Source: Dyella sp. BiH032 (lineage in GTDB: Bacteria > Pseudomonadota > Gammaproteobacteria > Xanthomonadales > Rhodanobacteraceae). Taken from it: a stretch of 64,000 nt of DNA. The stretch is from assembly GCF_031954525.1 (NCBI RefSeq), contig NZ_CP134867.1, positions 372,001 through 436,000 on the forward strand. Direction: 5' to 3'. Of the stretch, positions 34,232 through 42,654 are shown piece after piece. A model generated the notes under the pieces. The model did no database searches and was not told the origin of the DNA. It was given only the letters and a program-made list of their open reading frames with translations. The translations under genes were made by a program, and so were the position numbers. Each line of letters opens with the position of its first letter. Position 1 is the first letter of the stretch.

Positions 34232-35152
34232 CTACGGTTGGCAGGATAACGCCAGCAGCCGCTCCAGCGTGCCCGGTCGCTGCGCCCGCTCGATCCACCA
34301 GCGCAGCGCGGCACCTTCTTCGCCGGCGCGCCAGGCCACGTAGAACGTCTCGGCGGGCTTGGGCTCTTCCACCTCTTTCACCACGAGCTCGCCGGCGCGG
34401 ATCGCGGCACGCGCATAGGGTTCGGGCAGGAAGCCGAAGCCCAGGCCAGCGCGCTGGAAATCGTGCTTGCTGCGGATGTCCGGTACGGTCAGCGCATCCT
34501 GGCCGAAGGCCAGGCCCACGGTACGCGAGACCAGCTTGCGCGCACTATCTGCCACCGCCACGGCGCGATGCTGCTGCAGGTCGAGCTTGCCCAGCGGGCG
34601 GTCGATCGCCGCCAGCGGATGCCCCGGCGCCACCGCGAATACGAACGGCATCGAGCCCATCGGCTCGGCCACGTAGCCGCCGCCCGACGGCCCTTCGCCC
34701 GCGGCGCCGATCAGCAGGTCCGCGCGCCGTTCCAGCAATGCTTCCCAGGTGCCGGACAAGGCTTCCTGGCCGATGCGCAGGCGCGTGCGATCGGCCACGC
34801 CGTAGAAGGCCTCGATGTCCTCGCACAGTGCGACCGGCGCGAACAGCGAATCGATGCCGATCGCGAACTCGGTTTCCCAGCCGGATGCCACGCGGCGCAC
34901 ACGCGCTTCCAGGTCCTGCGCGGCGCGCAACAAATGGCGGCCTTCCTTCAGCAGCTCCCGTCCGGCGGGCGTCAGGTCTGCGCGCGGACCGGCGCGCTCG
35001 AACAGCTGCACGCCCAGTTCCTCCTCCAGCTTCGCCACCGTATAGGAGATGGTGGACGGCACCTTGTGCAATTCCTTGCCGGCCGCGGCGAAGGAACCGC
35101 GCCGGTCGATGGCATCCATGATCTGCAGGGCATCCAGGCTCAGTCGAAGCAT
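34232..35152 (-). CDS. LysR-family transcriptional regulator
   Basis: A 306-residue LysR regulator. The N-terminal HTH reads LDALQIMDAIDRRGSFAAAGKELHKVPSTISYTVAKLEEELGVQLFERAGPRADLTPAGRELL. A periplasmic-binding-like effector domain (about 95-300) follows. It is divergent from the pirin gene. Its ATG lies inside a 45-bp element at 35149-35193 whose twin precedes the isochorismatase operon at 41401. It therefore probably controls both that operon and pirin, and itself. Confidence 0.9.
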   Translation of the reverse strand: MLRLSLDALQIMDAIDRRGSFAAAGKELHKVPSTISYTVAKLEEELGVQLFERAGPRADLTPAGRELLKEGRHLLRAAQDLEARVRRVASGWETEFAIGIDSLFAPVALCEDIEAFYGVADRTRLRIGQEALSGTWEALLERRADLLIGAAGEGPSGGGYVAEPMGSMPFVFAVAPGHPLAAIDRPLGKLDLQQHRAVAVADSARKLVSRTVGLAFGQDALTVPDIRSKHDFQRAGLGFGFLPEPYARAAIRAGELVVKEVEEPKPAETFYVAWRAGEEGAALRWWIERAQRPGTLERLLALSCQP

Positions 35153-35193
35153 TCGATTTTCTCGATGGTAGGCCGGCAATCTTTCCGCTTTTT
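35149..35193 (+). promoter_or_regulatory. 45-bp element, copy 1 (LysR/pirin intergenic)
   Basis: It begins GCATTCGATTTTCTCGATG and includes GGCAATCTTT and CGCTTTTT. It matches 41401-41445 at 41 of 45 positions. The ATTCGA-TTTTC-TCGAT part is an interrupted palindrome, as LysR sites are. ATACT lies about 19 bp downstream in both copies and is a -10 candidate. LysR binding is inferred. Confidence 0.65.
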
Positions 35194-35320
35194 ACGGCCG
35201 GCGAGGGCGCTCATACTGTGCCCATCGGAAAGCGGTGGCAAGCAAAACAAGGTGTTTGGGGCCGGTCGGTCCTTCGCCCGCAAGCCATCGAATCCATCGC
35301 ACATGTTACGGAGGCATCCC

Positions 35321-36022
35321 ATGTTGGAAGTCCGCAAGAGCCAGGAACGCGGCCATGCCGAGCACGGCTGGCTGTCCTCTCGCCACACCTTTTCCTTTGC
35401 CGAGTACTACGACCCGCGCCACATGGGCTTCGGCCCGCTGCGCGTGATCAACGAGGACCGCGTCACCGGCGGACAGGGCTTCGGCACGCACGGCCATCGG
35501 GACATGGAAATCATCTCCTACGTCCTCGGCGGCGCGCTGGAGCACAAGGACAGCCTGGGCACCGGGTCGGTACTTCGCTACGGCGACGTCCAGCGCATGA
35601 GCGCGGGCACCGGCGTGCGCCACAGCGAGTTCAACCACGACGCGAAGGAGCCGGTGCATTTCCTGCAGATCTGGATCATGCCGGAGCGCCAGGGTATCGA
35701 GCCCAGCTATGAAGAAAAGCACTTCGACGCAGCCTCCAAGCGCGGCCAGCTGCGCCTGGTCGTCTCCCCCGATGGCCGCGACGGCTCGCTGCGCATGAAT
35801 CAGGACGCGTACCTGTACGCCTCGATCCTCGCCGCCGGCGACAAGCTCGCCCATCCGCTGGCGCCGGGCCGGCTCGGCTACGTGCACGTGGCGCGCGGCA
35901 GCGTCACCGTCAACGGCACCACCTTGCAGGCCGGCGACGCGGTGAAGCTGGCGGATGCCGCCTCGGTGGAACTGGAAGGCACCGGCGACGCGGAAGTCTT
36001 GCTGTTCGACCTGCCGCGCTGA
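35321..36022 (+). CDS. Pirin-family protein (YhhW/quercetinase-like)
   Basis: A 233-residue bicupin. The pirin signature is HTFSFAEYYDPRHMGFGPLRVINEDRV, with metal ligands in GTHGHRDMEIISYVL (two His), HSEFNHD and the expected Glu. The second cupin is at about 130-230. The ATG at 35321 has GGAGG 7 bases upstream. Some pirins are quercetin 2,3-dioxygenases; others are redox regulators. The gene is divergent from the LysR gene and shares the 45-bp element. Confidence 0.9.
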   Translation: MLEVRKSQERGHAEHGWLSSRHTFSFAEYYDPRHMGFGPLRVINEDRVTGGQGFGTHGHRDMEIISYVLGGALEHKDSLGTGSVLRYGDVQRMSAGTGVRHSEFNHDAKEPVHFLQIWIMPERQGIEPSYEEKHFDAASKRGQLRLVVSPDGRDGSLRMNQDAYLYASILAAGDKLAHPLAPGRLGYVHVARGSVTVNGTTLQAGDAVKLADAASVELEGTGDAEVLLFDLPR

Positions 36023-36034
36023 TCGTGAGCCGCA

Positions 36035-36068
36035 GATGCGCGCGCTTCCCTCGGGAAGCGCGCGCATC
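36035..36068. terminator. Bidirectional terminator between convergent genes
   Basis: A perfect 16-bp inverted repeat (36035-36050 and 36053-36068) has only 2 bases between its arms. It lies between the pirin gene and the kinase gene, which end facing each other. Confidence 0.8.
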
Positions 36069-36094
36069 GATATCCTGCAAGCAGCGGTGCCACT

Positions 36095-39000
36095 TCATGT
36101 CCCGGAGCGGCGCCGGGTCTTCCCATGCCGCGTCGACGCGGGATCGAACGCCACGTGCCCAGGCACGCTGAGCACCACTTCGGTACCGCGCGGCTCCATG
36201 CGCCGCATGGTCAGCTGCGCGCCCAGGCGCTTGGCGCGCTCGTGCATGCCCACCAGTCCCCAGTGCCCGACGAGACGGCCGCGCCGCAGCACGTCCGGCG
36301 GCAGTCCGACGCCATCGTCCGTCACGCTCAGGCGCAACGCTTGCGGCTGGTAGGTGACCCGTACCTCGATACGGTCGGCCTGTGCATGGAGGAAGGCATT
36401 GCGGATCGCTTCCCGCGCGATGTCGAGCACTTCATTCGCGGCCGGTGCGCACAGCGGACGCTCTTCGCCTTCGACCGCGACCTGGAACACCGTGTCGCAT
36501 TCCTGACCCACCTCCTCGCCGACCGCGCGCAGCGACTGCACCAATCGCATGCCTTCGCCCGTTTCGCCGCGCAGCGCCACGATGCGGTCGCGGCCTTCCA
36601 CCAGCATCTCGCGCGCCCGATCGACGGCGGTATCGAGCGCCTGCCGTCCCGGGGCGTCCCGGCCGAGGCCGGCGGCCAGCGCCTGCAGGCGCAGCAGCAG
36701 GCCCTGCACGCCCTGCAGCAGCGTGTCGTGCAGTTCGCGCGCAATGCGTTCGCGCTCGCGCGTGCGCTCCTCCAGCCGCAGATGGATGCGCTCCGCCATC
36801 AGGCGCAGGCGCCACAGATAGAGCCCGCCGGCCAGCAGCGCGCCGATCGCCAGGCACAGCGCGCGAAACCAGCCGGTCTGGAAGAACTGCGGCTCGATCG
36901 AAAAGGCGAGGCTGGCGCCTTGCTCGTTCCAGACGCCGTCTTCGTTCGCGGCACTCACATGGAAGCGATAAGAACCCGGCCCGAGATTGGCATACGAGGC
37001 CTCGCGCCGCGTGCCGGCTTCCTGCCAATCCTCGTCGACGCCGTCCAGGCGATAGCGGAAACGCACGCGGTCGGGCATGGCCAGGCTGGTCGCGGTGTAC
37101 GCCAGCCGCACCGAGCTGGTCCGGCGCGGCAGCGTCACCGCGCCGGCCGCCGGGTAGCGCCGGTCGCCGGCGATCAGGGCTTGCACGAACGTGGCCGGCG
37201 GCGCCGTATTGCGGCGCACCTGCGCCGGATCGATCCACGCCGCGCCCTGGTTGGTGTTGAACCATGCGCGGCCGGTGCCGTCCACCGCCGCGGTCGATAC
37301 CGGCGTGGCCTGCAGCGCGATCCCGGGCAGGCCGTCGTGGTAGTCGAACAGATCGAACGCGGCGGGCGATCCGCCGAAACCGCGCGCGAGTTCCGCCGCA
37401 CGAACGCGCAGCACGCCGCGGCTGCCATTGATCCAGGCGTCGCCCTCGCGGGTCAGCACGATGCCGGACACGCCCACCAGCATGGATGGATCGGCGCTGG
37501 CGAGGACCTCGAAGCGCTCGCCCCGCAGCCGCGCCACGCCGTGGTCGCCGCCCACCATCAGCTCGTCGCCGCGCAGCGCGAACGTGGCGATGCCGCCGAC
37601 GCGCAAGCCATCCGCAGTGCGGTAGATGCGCCGATTCGCGCCATCGATGCTCATCACGCGGCCGTCGGGGTAGCCCGCCCACAGCCGGCCGGTGCGATCC
37701 ACCGCCAGCGCCGTCGGCGCGCTTCCGCTGCGTCCTGTGCTGCCCTCCACGTGTTTCCACGCGCCGTCGCGCAAATGGAACAGGCCGCCATCGAGGAAGC
37801 TCGCCCACAGGCCGCCGGCGCCATCGGCGGCCACGGCTTCGAGGCTCCAGCGCGGCCCCGTCACCGGCACGGCGATGCGCGCCAGCCGGCCGTGTTCCAG
37901 GCGGCCGAGATAAGACGACCCCATCAGCCATAGCGTGCCGTCCGCATGGAGCATCGCGTTGACGTCGGGCAGGCCGGTGGCCTCCACGCTGGTGTCCGCG
38001 CCGCTGTGCCGGCGCAGCACGCCGCCGTTGGCCAGCCAGGTCGCGCCTTCGGCATCGACGGCCAGCGCCGTGTTGATGCCCGGACCCACCCGGGTATCCG
38101 GCGGCGTGCGGACGTTGTTCGCGTGGTAGCTCGCCAGGCCCAGATTGGTGCCCACCCACAGCGTGCCTTCGCGGTCTTCCAGCAGCGGCACCGCCACGTT
38201 GGACGGCAGGCCGTGGCCGCGATCGTGCAGGGCGTCGAAAGCGCTCGCGCGCAGCGCCGTACCGTCTGCGAGCGGCGACGGCGCATCGATCCGGTAGACG
38301 CCGCCATGCATCGCCTCGGTACCCCACAGATGTCCCTGGCGATCGAACAGCAGCCGCTTGGAATGCACTGGCGCGCTGTCCTCGCCGGTGACCGCGCCAT
38401 CGATCGTGCGCGGGTGCGCCGCCGACAGGCCGGGCAGGGCCCGGGTACCCTGGGGCCCGTCCGACAGCCACAGAGTTCCGTCCGGCGCCTGCGCGACCGC
38501 CGTGTCGCGCACGGTGCCCACGCCGGTGCGCGCGAAACGCCGGGCGCCACGGGCCAGATACAGCAGCTCCTCGCCGGTGGCGACCCACAGCGTGCCGTCG
38601 CGGTCGGTCATGACCCAATCCGCGCGTTCGGCGGGATAACCCCAGTCGGCACCGACGATCTGCCAGCGCTTGCCGTCGAAGCGTGCCAGACCGCCGCGGC
38701 TGGCCGCCCACAGCGTGCCGCCCCCGTCCCGTGCGAAGGCGAGCACCATGCTGGTGGGGAAGCCGTCGCGCGCCGAGTAGTTCGTGAGATGTCCGTCGCG
38801 CAGCGCGCTCGCGCCGCCGTGGAACAGGCCGATCCACAACGTGCCGTCCGGCTGCATCGACAGCGCGGTGATGTTGTTGGTGCGGAAGCTCTCGCCCTGC
38901 GCCGGCTCGAAGCGCTCGAAGGCGACGCCGTCGAAGCGGTACAGGCCCGAGCCCGTGCCCAGCCACAGGAAGCCGTCGGGATCCTGCGCCAGCGCCCAGA

Positions 39001-39163
39001 TATCCGCTGGCGCACCGCGTTCCACGCTCCACACCGTCTGGCGGAACTGCTCGCGCGCCCACGCACCGGCCCCCGCGTCCGCGGGCTGCCCATGGATTCC
39101 CGTGCACAGCAGGCAGACGCTCAGCCGTACCAGCCAGGGCGCGATGCGCGCGCGTCGTTTCAT
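36095..39163 (-). CDS. Two-component sensor histidine kinase with periplasmic propeller (reg_prop/Y_Y_Y type)
   Basis: A 1022-residue membrane sensor. A signal peptide is followed by about 650 residues of WLGTGSGLYRFDG-type reg_prop repeats forming one or two seven-blade propellers. A Y_Y_Y domain (about 690-760) and one membrane helix (about 765-785) come next. The kinase core is of the HisKA_3 type: ERERIARELHDTLLQGVQGLLLRLQ, with the phospho-acceptor His near residue 812. The ATPase part has REAIRNAFLHAQADRIEV and VTDDGVGLP. The start at 39163 is set by the signal peptide. It is divergent from the NarL-type regulator, its likely partner. Propeller sensors of this kind often detect carbohydrate or polymer breakdown products. 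Confidence 0.9.
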   Translation of the reverse strand: MKRRARIAPWLVRLSVCLLCTGIHGQPADAGAGAWAREQFRQTVWSVERGAPADIWALAQDPDGFLWLGTGSGLYRFDGVAFERFEPAQGESFRTNNITALSMQPDGTLWIGLFHGGASALRDGHLTNYSARDGFPTSMVLAFARDGGGTLWAASRGGLARFDGKRWQIVGADWGYPAERADWVMTDRDGTLWVATGEELLYLARGARRFARTGVGTVRDTAVAQAPDGTLWLSDGPQGTRALPGLSAAHPRTIDGAVTGEDSAPVHSKRLLFDRQGHLWGTEAMHGGVYRIDAPSPLADGTALRASAFDALHDRGHGLPSNVAVPLLEDREGTLWVGTNLGLASYHANNVRTPPDTRVGPGINTALAVDAEGATWLANGGVLRRHSGADTSVEATGLPDVNAMLHADGTLWLMGSSYLGRLEHGRLARIAVPVTGPRWSLEAVAADGAGGLWASFLDGGLFHLRDGAWKHVEGSTGRSGSAPTALAVDRTGRLWAGYPDGRVMSIDGANRRIYRTADGLRVGGIATFALRGDELMVGGDHGVARLRGERFEVLASADPSMLVGVSGIVLTREGDAWINGSRGVLRVRAAELARGFGGSPAAFDLFDYHDGLPGIALQATPVSTAAVDGTGRAWFNTNQGAAWIDPAQVRRNTAPPATFVQALIAGDRRYPAAGAVTLPRRTSSVRLAYTATSLAMPDRVRFRYRLDGVDEDWQEAGTRREASYANLGPGSYRFHVSAANEDGVWNEQGASLAFSIEPQFFQTGWFRALCLAIGALLAGGLYLWRLRLMAERIHLRLEERTRERERIARELHDTLLQGVQGLLLRLQALAAGLGRDAPGRQALDTAVDRAREMLVEGRDRIVALRGETGEGMRLVQSLRAVGEEVGQECDTVFQVAVEGEERPLCAPAANEVLDIAREAIRNAFLHAQADRIEVRVTYQPQALRLSVTDDGVGLPPDVLRRGRLVGHWGLVGMHERAKRLGAQLTMRRMEPRGTEVVLSVPGHVAFDPASTRHGKTRRRSGT

Positions 39164-39393
39164 GCCCGTCGTTCCCGCGGCGAAAGCATGCCCCCCTGTT
39201 GGCCCACGCCTTCCGCGCGTGGGCTGAGCCTGCAAGCAATGGATAGGCGCCAGTCTAGCGATCGACGCTGAGTCCTGGCTTGCGCCCTGCGGCGCCGATC
39301 ACCCATTCGGGCATTGCCCGTACCTGGACGATCGCCGATAGTGCCGAGCGGCCGCGCCGCGACAGCGCAGGAAAGGCTCGGAGGCCCGGCAGC

Positions 39394-40026
39394 GTGAACA
39401 GTCATTCCCGAACGCTCAGTGTCTTCATCGCGGACGACCATCCGGTCATGCGCGACGGCTTGCGCGCGGCCATCGAAAGCGCGCCGGACATGACCGTGGT
39501 CGGCGAGGCCTCCGATGGCCTCGAGAGCGTCGAAGGCTTCCGCGCGCACCGGCCCGACGTCGCTCTGCTTGACCTGCAGATGCCGCGCATGGACGGCCTG
39601 CAGGCCATCGCCGAGATCCGCCGCGAGTTTCCCGACGCGCGCCTGGTCATCCTCACCACCTATCCCGGCGACGCCCGCGTGAAGCAGGCGCTGGCGCTGG
39701 GCGCGATGGCCTACCTGCTCAAGACCTCCACGCGCGACGACATCCTGCAGGCCATCCGCGGCGCCGCGCTCGGCCGCCGCGTGGTGGTGGGCGAGATCGC
39801 GCGCGAGGTCGCCTCGCACGTCGACGCCGACATGCTTACCGCCAAGGAACTGGCCGTGCTGCGCCTGGTCGCCACCGGCCACGGCAACCGCCGCATCGCG
39901 GAGATACTGTGCGTGTCCGAGGACACCGTGAAGGCGCGGCTGAAGAACATCACCGCCAAGCTCGGCGCCTCCGACCGCACGCATGCGGTGACCATCGCAA
40001 TCCGCCGCGGCTTCCTCGATTCCTGA
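39394..40026 (+). CDS. NarL/FixJ-family response regulator
   Basis: A 210-residue regulator. The receiver has [13 protein letters not shown] and Asp60 in [11 protein letters not shown]. The C-terminal LuxR HTH reads [49 protein letters not shown]. The GTG start at 39394 has GGAGG 9 bases upstream. It is 230 bp divergent from the propeller kinase, so the two probably form a pair. Confidence 0.92.
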   Translation: MNSHSRTLSVFIADDHPVMRDGLRAAIESAPDMTVVGEASDGLESVEGFRAHRPDVALLDLQMPRMDGLQAIAEIRREFPDARLVILTTYPGDARVKQALALGAMAYLLKTSTRDDILQAIRGAALGRRVVVGEIAREVASHVDADMLTAKELAVLRLVATGHGNRRIAEILCVSEDTVKARLKNITAKLGASDRTHAVTIAIRRGFLDS

Positions 40027-40324
40027 TCCCACGCATACCCCGAACTGCCCAAAACCGTGGCCGGCGCCGGTCCGACGCGACGGAAAAGCCCTGCATTCTC
40101 GACCCGCGTACACGCCACGCGCCATGCCCGATCGGGTAGGCGCGACATGCCCAAACCGGGCTGTGCCGCGACGCCGCGACGCGCGACATTGTGTTTCCGG
40201 CGCGCTGTCCGCCGGCCAGGTTCTCCATTCCCTCACTTGTCCCCCGCATGACCTGCAGGTCCGCGTTCCGCCGCGTTTCGAGGCGGGACATTTCCATCCA
40301 TCGCTCCGCACGAGGAATTCCGCC

Positions 40325-41308
40325 ATGTCCCAGCCGAAGACCACTCCCGACGTCAGCCATAGCCGCCGCGCCCTGCTCGGCCAGGCCGCGCTTGCCTCCA
40401 CCGCCATGATGGCGATGCCCGCGGTCGCCGCGGTCACCCAGGCGTCCAAGGGCGCCGCCGCTTCTAACCATCCGGGCAAGACGCCCGGCTCGCGTTTCGT
40501 CACCAAGGACGGCACCGAGATCTTCTACAAGGACGGCGGCACCGGCCAGCCGGTGGTGTTCTCGCACGGCTGGCCGCTGTCGGCCGACGCGTGGGACGGT
40601 CAGATGCTGTTCCTGGGCCAGCACGGCTTCCGCGTGATCGCGCACGACCGCCGCAGCCATGGCCGTTCCGCCCAGACCTGGGACGGCAACCACATGGACC
40701 AGTACGCCGACGATCTGGCGGAGCTGATCGAGAAGCTGGACCTGCACGACGTCGTGCTCGTGGGCCACTCCACCGGCGGCGGCGAAATCACGCGCTACGT
40801 GGGCCGCCACGGCACCAAGCGCGTCGCCAAGATGGTGCTGATCGGCGCCGTGCCGCCGATCATGCTCAAGACTGCGAGCCATCCAAACGGCCTGCCGATG
40901 GAAGTGTTCGACGGCATCCGCAAGGGCGTGTTCGACGACCGCTCGCAGTTCTACAAGGACCTGACCATGCCGTTCTTCGGCTACAACCGCCCGGGCGCGA
41001 AGGTCTCGCAGGGTGCGCGCGATTCGTTCTGGCTGCAGGGCATGCTGGGCGGCATCAAGGGTCAGTACGACTGCGTCAAGCAGTTCTCGGAAACCGACTT
41101 CACCGAAGACCTCAAGAAGATCGACGTGCCCACGCTCGTCGTGCACGGCGACGACGACCAGATCGTGCCGATCGACGGCGCCGCGCGCCTCACCGTCAAG
41201 CTGGTGAAGAACGCCACGCTCAAGGTGTATCCGGGCGCGCCGCACGGCCTGGCCGTGACGCACCAGGACCAGCTCAACAGCGACCTGCTCGCCTTCATCA
41301 AGAGCTGA
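40325..41308 (+). CDS. Tat-exported alpha/beta hydrolase (non-heme chloroperoxidase-like)
   Basis: A 327-residue enzyme. A twin-arginine signal ([20 protein letters not shown]) indicates folded export. The hydrolase core has the oxyanion [10 protein letters not shown], the nucleophile elbow GHSTGGG, the Asp in HGDDDQIVP and the His in [10 protein letters not shown]. The close pattern is the cofactor-free chloroperoxidase/arylesterase group. It lies 307 bp before the isochorismatase operon. Its own upstream region holds no copy of the 45-bp element. Confidence 0.9.
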   Translation: MSQPKTTPDVSHSRRALLGQAALASTAMMAMPAVAAVTQASKGAAASNHPGKTPGSRFVTKDGTEIFYKDGGTGQPVVFSHGWPLSADAWDGQMLFLGQHGFRVIAHDRRSHGRSAQTWDGNHMDQYADDLAELIEKLDLHDVVLVGHSTGGGEITRYVGRHGTKRVAKMVLIGAVPPIMLKTASHPNGLPMEVFDGIRKGVFDDRSQFYKDLTMPFFGYNRPGAKVSQGARDSFWLQGMLGGIKGQYDCVKQFSETDFTEDLKKIDVPTLVVHGDDDQIVPIDGAARLTVKLVKNATLKVYPGAPHGLAVTHQDQLNSDLLAFIKS

Positions 41309-41400
41309 GTCGTGGCCTTGGCCGCTGCCGCCCCTCGTCGGGGCGGGGCGGCGGCATCGGCGGAGCGTGTCCTTGCGCTCCGCCGGTACCTGCCGGCACG

Positions 41401-41445
41401 GCATTCGATTTTCTCGATGCTAGAGCGGCAATCTTTTCGCTTTTT
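41401..41445 (+). promoter_or_regulatory. 45-bp element, copy 2 (isochorismatase operon promoter)
   Basis: It matches the LysR/pirin element at 35149 at 41 of 45 positions, including GCATTCGATTTTCTCGATG and GGCAATCTTT. GATACT follows 20 bp later as a -10 candidate. It lies 171 bp before the operon start. It is the best evidence that the LysR gene at 34232 controls this operon. Confidence 0.65.
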
Positions 41446-41615
41446 TGCGAGGAAGCATCGCTCCGATACTGCGTCCACTACGGCGCTTCCTGCACCGTAC
41501 AACCGTTTCGACGATGGGTGGCCACCATTCGATGCAATCGAACCTTACGCGCCGCACATCTGCTTTCTGACGCGCGATCCGCATCGCGCATCCCGACACA
41601 CCGCGAGGAACTCCC

Positions 41616-42269
41616 ATGGCCATCACCGCTACCCCCACGCCCGGCAAGCTGCTGCTGACGCCCAACGACCACACCCTGGTCATGATCGACTTCCAGTCGC
41701 AGATGGCCTTCGCCACCCATTCCATCGATGCGGTCAACCTGCGCAACAACGCAGGCCTCGTGGCCAAGGCCGCCGCCAGCTTCAAGGTGCCGACCATCCT
41801 CACCACCGTGGCGGAGAAGAGCTTCTCCGGCCCGATGTTCAGCGAAGTGACCGAGCCCTTCCCCGGCCAGGCACTGCTGGACCGCACCTCCATGAACACC
41901 TGGGAAGACGCCGCGGTGATCGCCCGCGTCAACGAGATCGGCAAGGGCCGCATCGTGCTCGCCGGCCTGTGGACCTCGGTGTGCATCGTCGGGCCTGCGT
42001 TGTCGGCGCTCGACCAGGGCTTCGAGGTCTACGTGATCGCCGACGCCTGCGGCGACGTCTCGGCCGAAGCGCACAACCGCGCGATGGACCGCATGGTGCA
42101 GGCCGGCGCGCGTCCGATGACCTCGTTGCAATACCTGCTGGAACTGCAGCGCGACTGGGCACGCGGCGAGACCTACGAGAGCACCACGGGTATCGCCAAG
42201 ACCAACGGCGGTTCGTATGGGCTGGGCGTGACCTACGCCAAGACCATGTTCGGCGCGCACGAAGGCTGA
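41616..42269 (+). CDS. Isochorismatase-family cysteine hydrolase (YcaC-like)
   Basis: A 217-residue hydrolase. It has the catalytic Asp in LVMIDFQSQMAF, Lys in VAEKSFSGP and the nucleophile Cys in GLWTSVCIVGPAL. The length and the HNRAMDRMVQAGARPMTSLQYLLELQRDW segment match YcaC-like members. The substrate is unknown. It is the first gene of an operon driven from the 45-bp element. Confidence 0.9.
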   Translation: MAITATPTPGKLLLTPNDHTLVMIDFQSQMAFATHSIDAVNLRNNAGLVAKAAASFKVPTILTTVAEKSFSGPMFSEVTEPFPGQALLDRTSMNTWEDAAVIARVNEIGKGRIVLAGLWTSVCIVGPALSALDQGFEVYVIADACGDVSAEAHNRAMDRMVQAGARPMTSLQYLLELQRDWARGETYESTTGIAKTNGGSYGLGVTYAKTMFGAHEG

Positions 42270-42375
42270 TTCCGCGTCTTAGGGCGGGAGCCTCTCGAGC
42301 GCCGGCGACCGGCGGGAAAAGGGGCTCCGCTATCGCTCACCTGACTCCGTCAGGCCAGTCACCAAGGAGGCTCCG

Positions 42376-42654
42376 ATGAAGCCCTACATCCTCTCCCTCG
42401 CCGCCGGCCTGCTGGTGGGCATCGTCTACGCCCTGCTCAAGGTGCGTTCGCCCGCGCCGCCGGTGATCGCGCTGGTCGGCCTGCTGGGCATCCTGGTCGG
42501 CGAGCAGATCCCGCCGCTGGTCAAGCAGCTGCTGCATCGCGACGCCACGCCAACCACCTGGCTGCGCGGACAAGTGAGCCCGCATGTGTTCGGCCAGCTG
42601 CCGCAGGGCCCGCACACCGCTCGCGACAAGAACACCTCGGAGCCGAACGCATGA
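42376..42654 (+). CDS. XapX (DUF1427) small membrane protein
   Basis: A 92-residue protein with two membrane helices in YILSLAAGLLVGIVYALLKVRSPAPPVIALVGLLGILVGEQ, the XapX signature. The function is unknown. GGAGG lies 7 bases upstream of the ATG. It overlaps the amidohydrolase gene by 4 bp (ATGA). XapX genes often sit beside hydrolase and amidohydrolase genes. Confidence 0.88.
   Translation: MKPYILSLAAGLLVGIVYALLKVRSPAPPVIALVGLLGILVGEQIPPLVKQLLHRDATPTTWLRGQVSPHVFGQLPQGPHTARDKNTSEPNA

Noticed and set aside
36432..39239. A second 900-codon minus-strand frame inside the sensor kinase gene
   Set aside because: It is a frame-shifted reading of the same high-GC DNA. The other frame carries all kinase motifs and the propeller repeats.
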